Of a DNA stretch of 64,000 nucleotides, positions 62,913-64,000 are shown in pieces. The stretch is from Saccharothrix carnea. GTDB lineage: Bacteria; Actinomycetota; Actinomycetes; Mycobacteriales; Pseudonocardiaceae. The translations under genes and the position numbers were made by a program. The notes beneath the pieces were generated by a model. It saw only the letters and a list, made by a program, of their open reading frames with translations, was not told where the DNA came from and searched no databases. The stretch lies in contig NZ_PYAX01000025.1 in assembly GCF_003014735.1 (NCBI RefSeq), positions 1 to 64,000 on the forward strand, given 5' to 3'. Positions within the stretch are counted from its first letter, which is position 1. Each line of letters begins with the position of its first letter.

Positions 62913-64000
62913 ATGACGTGGACCGGGCTGCACGTGCGGTTGTCGTGGCAGGTCGAGCACGTCGACGCGTTCATCACCGACGTGCTCGCGCCCGTGATGG
63001 CCGAACACCGCGCCGCGGGCCGGATCGCCGACTGGTTCTTCATCCGCTACTGGCACACCGGCCCGCACCTGCGCATCCGGCTGCGTGACGCGGCCGGGCA
63101 CGCGGACCTGATCGCCGAGCAGCTGAGGGACGCGGTCGCGGCGGCGGACCACCCGGAACTGGAGCTGGACCCGGACGGCTACTACGACTCGGTCGGCACG
63201 GGACGCGACACCTGGCTGCCGCACGGCGATGTGCGGGAAGTGCCCTACGAACCGGAGGTGACGCGTTACGGCGGCCCGGACGCGCTGCCGGTCGCCGAGG
63301 AGGTGTTCTGCCGCAGCACGGACGTCGTGGTGGCGGTGCTGCGCGCGGCCCGCACACCCCAGGCCAAGCTCAGCGCCGCCGTGGAACTGGTGATGGCCAC
63401 GACCACCGCGCTGGGCCTGGACCGCCCGGCGGCGGCCGCGTGGTTGCGCGGCATGGGCGCGGCATGGCGGCTGCGCTACGAGCCGGCCACCGCGCCGACG
63501 ATGTCGTCCCACGTGGCCGCGCACCGGCTGCACGCCACGCGTGCGGCGCGCCTGAGCGCTCGCTGGGAACACCTGGAGTCCGCGCCGACCGGTGCGGTGG
63601 CGTACTGGATGCGGCAGGTGCGCACCGACCTGCCGCGGCACGTCTGGGCCTCCCAGCTGCACATGCTGCTCAACCGGCTCGGCATCGCCCCGGACGAGGA
63701 ACGCACGCTGTGCTGGCTGGTCGCGGCGACCGCGCTCGCGCCGACCGGCGTAGCGGACTTCCACGCTGACGGCGGTGACGCGTTCGACCGCCGGTACCTG
63801 GAGGCCAGCAAGTACCGCCCGCACGCCGACGAGCAACTGCCGCGCAAGGACGGCAGCGCCCGCGAACGGCCGGCGCTGCTCCCGTGGCAGCGGGTGGTGC
63901 GGCTGCCGGACCCGCCGGAGCCGACGACGTCGTTGGTGTCGGCACTGCGGAGCAGGCGCACCGGCCGGGGCGACCAGCTGCGGGGACCGCTGGACGCCAC
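62913..64000 (+). CDS. Glutamate-elimination / dehydrogenase fusion (LazF type), partial
   Basis: At least 362 residues; the frame runs off the window. ATG one base after the previous stop. Residues 1-290 form a SpaB_C-type domain (TGLHVRLSWQVEHVDAFITD, WFFIRYWHTGPHLRIRLRDA, SQLHMLLNRLGI), which in LanB systems eliminates glutamate to give dehydroalanine. From about 320, LLPWQRVVRLPDP and TTSLVSALRSRRTGRGDQLR resemble the start of a SagB-type dehydrogenase (R-R-x-x-R... before the FMN site). This fusion matches LazF of lactazole biosynthesis. Further cluster genes are likely beyond 64000. Confidence 0.82.
   Translation, partial: MTWTGLHVRLSWQVEHVDAFITDVLAPVMAEHRAAGRIADWFFIRYWHTGPHLRIRLRDAAGHADLIAEQLRDAVAAADHPELELDPDGYYDSVGTGRDTWLPHGDVREVPYEPEVTRYGGPDALPVAEEVFCRSTDVVVAVLRAARTPQAKLSAAVELVMATTTALGLDRPAAAAWLRGMGAAWRLRYEPATAPTMSSHVAAHRLHATRAARLSARWEHLESAPTGAVAYWMRQVRTDLPRHVWASQLHMLLNRLGIAPDEERTLCWLVAATALAPTGVADFHADGGDAFDRRYLEASKYRPHADEQLPRKDGSARERPALLPWQRVVRLPDPPEPTTSLVSALRSRRTGRGDQLRGPLDA

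Overview
This is a high-GC chromosomal segment from a filamentous actinomycete. The signs are strong third-position GC, frequent GTG starts, GTGA/ATGA stop-start overlaps, twin-arginine and lipoprotein signals, SARP and ROK regulators, and CBM13/CBM2-bearing secreted hydrolases. The gene mix would fit Pseudonocardiaceae (Saccharothrix, Lentzea, Actinosynnema type), but that placement is inference. No tRNA, rRNA, CRISPR array or insertion sequence was recognised.

Layout. (1) 1-2275: end of a fasciclin-domain protein, a SnoaL-tailed sigma factor, a dihydrofolate-reductase-like protein and an unlisted 33-residue ORF. (2) 2367-13273: an alpha-1,6-glucan (dextran/isomaltooligosaccharide) locus with a ROK repressor, a sugar ABC importer, a GH13 alpha-1,6-type glucosidase and a secreted GH49 dextranase with CBM13. 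A 13-bp element is shared by the ROK and dextranase promoters. Remnants of a GH15 glucodextranase and probably of an AA10 LPMO follow. (3) 13486-21496: housekeeping and stress genes: an SDR, a STAS/PP2C pair, DUF2945-DUF3140, a FAD amine oxidase, a TspO-like protein, and an imine-reductase-like gene divergent from a MerR regulator. (4) 21761-29439: a four-gene minus-strand operon of secreted proteins (two-domain multicopper oxidase, a 1325-residue ThuA/discoidin/PQQ-dehydrogenase/PKD/DUF1080 protein, a cupredoxin-Ig protein, a repetitive beta-type protein). It looks like an extracellular copper/sugar redox system. (5) 29440-35193: a scarred stretch with orphan regulatory DNA, a truncated sigma factor coupled to a lactonase-like hydrolase, a cytochrome b/molybdopterin oxidoreductase fusion and a TDT transporter. 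(6) 35194-50961: a beta-mannan/beta-glucan degradation island (LacZ-type GH2, GH5, ROK, GH134, three GH26 mannanases, second GH2). It has a CelR/CebR-like box and near-identical GH26 catalytic modules attached to different binding modules. (7) 51125-64000: a lactazole-type thiopeptide cluster cut by the window end: a SARP regulator, three small precursor genes, and enzymes in the order glutamylation - pyridine synthase-like - ThiF-like - YcaO - dehydrogenase - elimination/dehydrogenase fusion.

The most novel part is the thiopeptide cluster. Two precursors carry a leader almost matching that of lactazole and Cys-rich cores predicted to close a 26-membered ring between Ser1 and Ser10. A third precursor shares the leader start but has a short core that cannot form the usual macrocycle.
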